Assembly (NCBI GenBank): GCA_030037035.1
Contig: JASHSA010000032.1
Location: forward strand, 1 to 14,626
Direction: 5' to 3'
DNA: 14,626 nucleotides
DNA from: Thermoplasmata archaeon
GTDB taxonomy: Archaea; Thermoplasmatota; Thermoplasmata; Lutacidiplasmatales; UBA184
Below are positions 13,901-14,626 of the stretch, piece after piece. The position numbers and the translations under genes were made by a program. Every line of letters starts with the position of its first letter. The first letter of the stretch is position 1. The notes beneath the pieces are model-generated. The model was not told the DNA's origin, ran no database searches, and was given only the letters and a program-made list of their open reading frames with translations.

Positions 13901-14589
13901 ACGAATTCCAACCGCTCATCACGTTGCCCACGGGGATGACGAACGAGACGAGCTACGGGACGTCGACCGGGATCGCCATGGGGTCGCTGGCTGCCGGTAC
14001 GTACACTGTGAAGGTTAACGCCCAGGAGGGCTGGACGAACACCGTCGCGATCGCCGTCTACGCGATCTCCGGGGGAACGAACTACGGCTTCCAGTTCGCC
14101 TCCCACGGGACCGTCTACGACCTCGCCATGGCACAAGGGGCAGGGGCGTACGTCGGGGTCCTTGCGACCGGAGGGGTTCCGGTTCAGTATCCCTCGATTG
14201 CCAGCCCGAACGAAGAGGCGTCATTCGACGGAGGCGACACCGATCTGATCGGTGCCCAGGCGGTCAATCTGTTCTCGTTCTGGACGACCGCGGAGGGATG
14301 GGGCATCGCGGCCGTGGCGATCTTCCCGGTTTCGAGCGTGCTGTTCACGGAGACGGGCCTGCCCGCGGGAACGTCGTGGTCCGTCACCTTTGACGGCACG
14401 ACGCTCTCCTCCACGACCCCGATCATCCTGTTCGAGGGGGACCCGGGAACCTATGCCTACACCGTCGGGTCGATTACCGGATACTCGGCGAGCCCCGCCT
14501 CGGGTTCGGTAGCGTTGGACGGACCCGAATCGGTCGACGTTGTCTTCACCTTGTCGAACAACCCGGCAGGCAACGCTGGATCTCGTTGA
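10927..14589 (+). CDS. Giant surface protein with three tandem two-module repeats
   Basis: A 1220-residue secreted or surface protein. After a basic start, a hydrophobic signal/anchor (about 13-40) leads to a Ser/Ala-rich stretch and a domain of about 90-260. Residues 265-312 form a Gly/Ala/Ile-rich hydrophobic pair of helices. From 413 on there are three repeats of module A (about 185 residues, opening with VxxLxGYxATP and including AAGTY, VYGISND-like and TDLIG-like motifs) plus module B (about 70-80 residues, opening with FxETGLPxGxxWSV and ending in a GYxxxPxxGxV strand). Module B is the common beta-sandwich-like module of Thermoplasmata and related archaeal surface proteins; function is unknown, with adhesion or envelope structure likely. 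There is no C-terminal membrane helix, so anchoring must come from the N-terminal part or non-covalent contacts. ATG at 10927 is preceded by GGGAGG. Confidence 0.88.
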   Translation: MGAQHRGRYRNPTLAIWTAWLMVASVGLGVATAAVGSAGAHASPPVSKLGATQASGTVTGPVPAAGTAASSATSSALAANVSAANTSLGANLPPLEEALNASFCSWYAAESSSLGLSPLNATNVRSAFATFLAHDPTGRALFQQVDDAEQVAFAAENHAVGQEFLSSGATSAGAGSSWEEVDSPQGTLPVLSAPGPDSSRYFVPATAIQGNDVGEWVYVAVTYYTVNLYLFQVTYGEHDDLYVLYEGAQAQSAYTSAESSTSSLNLAALITGVIGVGLGIAAIALPLAPIVLLATAIISVVLAATGLLINALATQAGDAFTTMYDSTYTGEPTGSQYFEPYLSDFYYYPWITLVGTLASSVGMFGELSNGDSVTVLGNYPGETSEAASFSGDIQSIGGNIGWNRWVESQGPSVELLAGYSATPYTSGWSYTFSFTVPSGVSHVLLLYTFNDDETATVNLPPVLTSEEQFGDSTGIAFGAPAAGTYSASFSGGSGWVNTVSVAAYGISNDNGYGYQFGAASMAKTLTLLSGGSEYIGVMMTGGVPITSDSLTTISEEAVSPPGDASGDTDLIGLQSSNTFSFVADAEGYGLAGVAIIPEATVNFEETGLPVGVSWSITFNGATEDSTTSIVTFQEIPGTYSFTVGSVQGYASSPTAGSVTVSGPVSVSIVFVTTIVVQLLGGYAATPDTTSWAGYTLSFTVPDGVTHELFLWSIEGSDDSTGSPTLPAGMVMETDNSWPNVFSGAALGALAAGTYSVTCSSPYGTVYAFSMAVYGVSNDFGFGYEFSNGGGEVETLHLPTGGPYYFGVQTASGGGKITSTSLTTISEEPQSMAGSGTVTALIGWQTSSTVTFATPASNYASIGVSILPLQYVTFSETGLPAGTQWSVGFGPSNTVAFVPSTVVSSTTSTLTVGEPVNTYAYQITSSGYIADPSTGTVNTSSDQSITVAFQAAIPVQFLNGYAAAPDYYWSGTSLQFTVTSGMTQELLLWSMNDEFQPLITLPTGMTNETSYGTSTGIAMGSLAAGTYTVKVNAQEGWTNTVAIAVYAISGGTNYGFQFASHGTVYDLAMAQGAGAYVGVLATGGVPVQYPSIASPNEEASFDGGDTDLIGAQAVNLFSFWTTAEGWGIAAVAIFPVSSVLFTETGLPAGTSWSVTFDGTTLSSTTPIILFEGDPGTYAYTVGSITGYSASPASGSVALDGPESVDVVFTLSNNPAGNAGSR
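12163..12942 (+). repeat. Surface-protein repeat unit 1 (modules A1 + B1)
   Basis: A1 covers residues about 413-599 (starts VELLAGYSATP) and B1 about 600-672 (VNFEETGLPVGVSWSITF). The spacing from this A start to the next is 263 residues. The copies differ at many positions, so the duplication is old and not a recent DNA-level tandem repeat. Confidence 0.8.
12952..13776 (+). repeat. Surface-protein repeat unit 2 (modules A2 + B2)
   Basis: A2 covers residues about 676-868 (starts VQLLGGYAATP) and B2 about 870-950 (VTFSETGLPAGTQWSVGF). B2 carries an insertion of about eight residues relative to B1 and B3, around SNTVAFVPSTVV. Confidence 0.8.
13786..14550 (+). repeat. Surface-protein repeat unit 3 (modules A3 + B3)
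   Basis: A3 covers residues about 954-1136 (starts VQFLNGYAAAP) and B3 about 1137-1208 (VLFTETGLPAGTSWSVTF). The protein ends 12 residues after B3 with no anchor or sorting signal that I recognise. Confidence 0.8.
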
Positions 14590-14600
14590 GTACGGAGAAG

Positions 14601-14625
14601 GCGGCCCGACCGACCGGACCGCCAG
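14601..14625 (+). terminator. GC-rich hairpin-like sequence after the giant surface gene
   Basis: GGCGGCCCG and CCGGACCGCC form imperfect complementary arms starting about 12 bases after the stop codon. No T tract is seen before the window ends, so a terminator role is only possible. Confidence 0.3.
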
Positions 14626-14626
14626 G

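Noticed and set aside
1..14626. CRISPR array, insertion-sequence ends or other tandem DNA repeats
   Set aside because: No regularly spaced identical repeats or transposase with terminal inverted repeats were seen; the surface-protein repeats are diverged protein modules.

Overview
The window looks like GC-rich archaeal DNA, most plausibly from a Thermoplasmatota lineage; this placement is inference and no marker gene settles it. The support is: surface proteins with the 'ETGLPxGxxWSV' module familiar from Thermoplasmata-type archaea; a tRNA-Thr with U at the discriminator position and no encoded CCA; archaeal-style TATA elements about 26 bases upstream of several start codons, implying leaderless or short-leader mRNAs; and signal-anchored, Asn-X-Ser/Thr-rich envelope proteins.

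Layout. 1-222 (minus): N-terminal part of a PIN-domain nuclease running off the left edge. 224-1816 (minus): acyl-CoA synthetase, divergent from a Nudix hydrolase (1909-2361, plus). A strong hairpin at 2407-2432 separates the Nudix gene from a convergent surface protein (2455-3852, minus). 3972-7854 (minus) is a co-directional cluster, read right to left: a small signal-anchored surface protein, a GTGA-coupled two-helix membrane peptide, urocanate hydratase (hutU) and an M29-aminopeptidase-like protein. hutU implies histidine catabolism; no other hut gene is present.

8041-10099 is the accessory part and the most interesting region. A complete tRNA-Thr(UGU) lies at 10027-10099, directly after a complete tyrosine recombinase (9129-10013). 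Exactly 1940 bp to the left is a diverged, ungapped second copy of about 65 bp, covering the presumed tRNA promoter box and the tRNA 5' end (8041-8105). Between the copies lie a serine-recombinase remnant lacking its catalytic domain, a GNAT acetyltransferase on the opposite strand and the integrase; the last two diverge from one shared TATA element. I read this as a very small (about 1.94 kb) integrative element, or the remains of stacked integrations, at the 5' end of a tRNA gene. In that reading the integrase's last codons also carry the replacement tRNA promoter.

10100-10926 contains no gene I can support. 10927-14589 (plus) encodes a 1220-residue surface protein with a signal segment, an internal hydrophobic helical hairpin and three tandem copies of a two-module repeat. 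The window ends 37 bases later in a GC-rich hairpin-like sequence.
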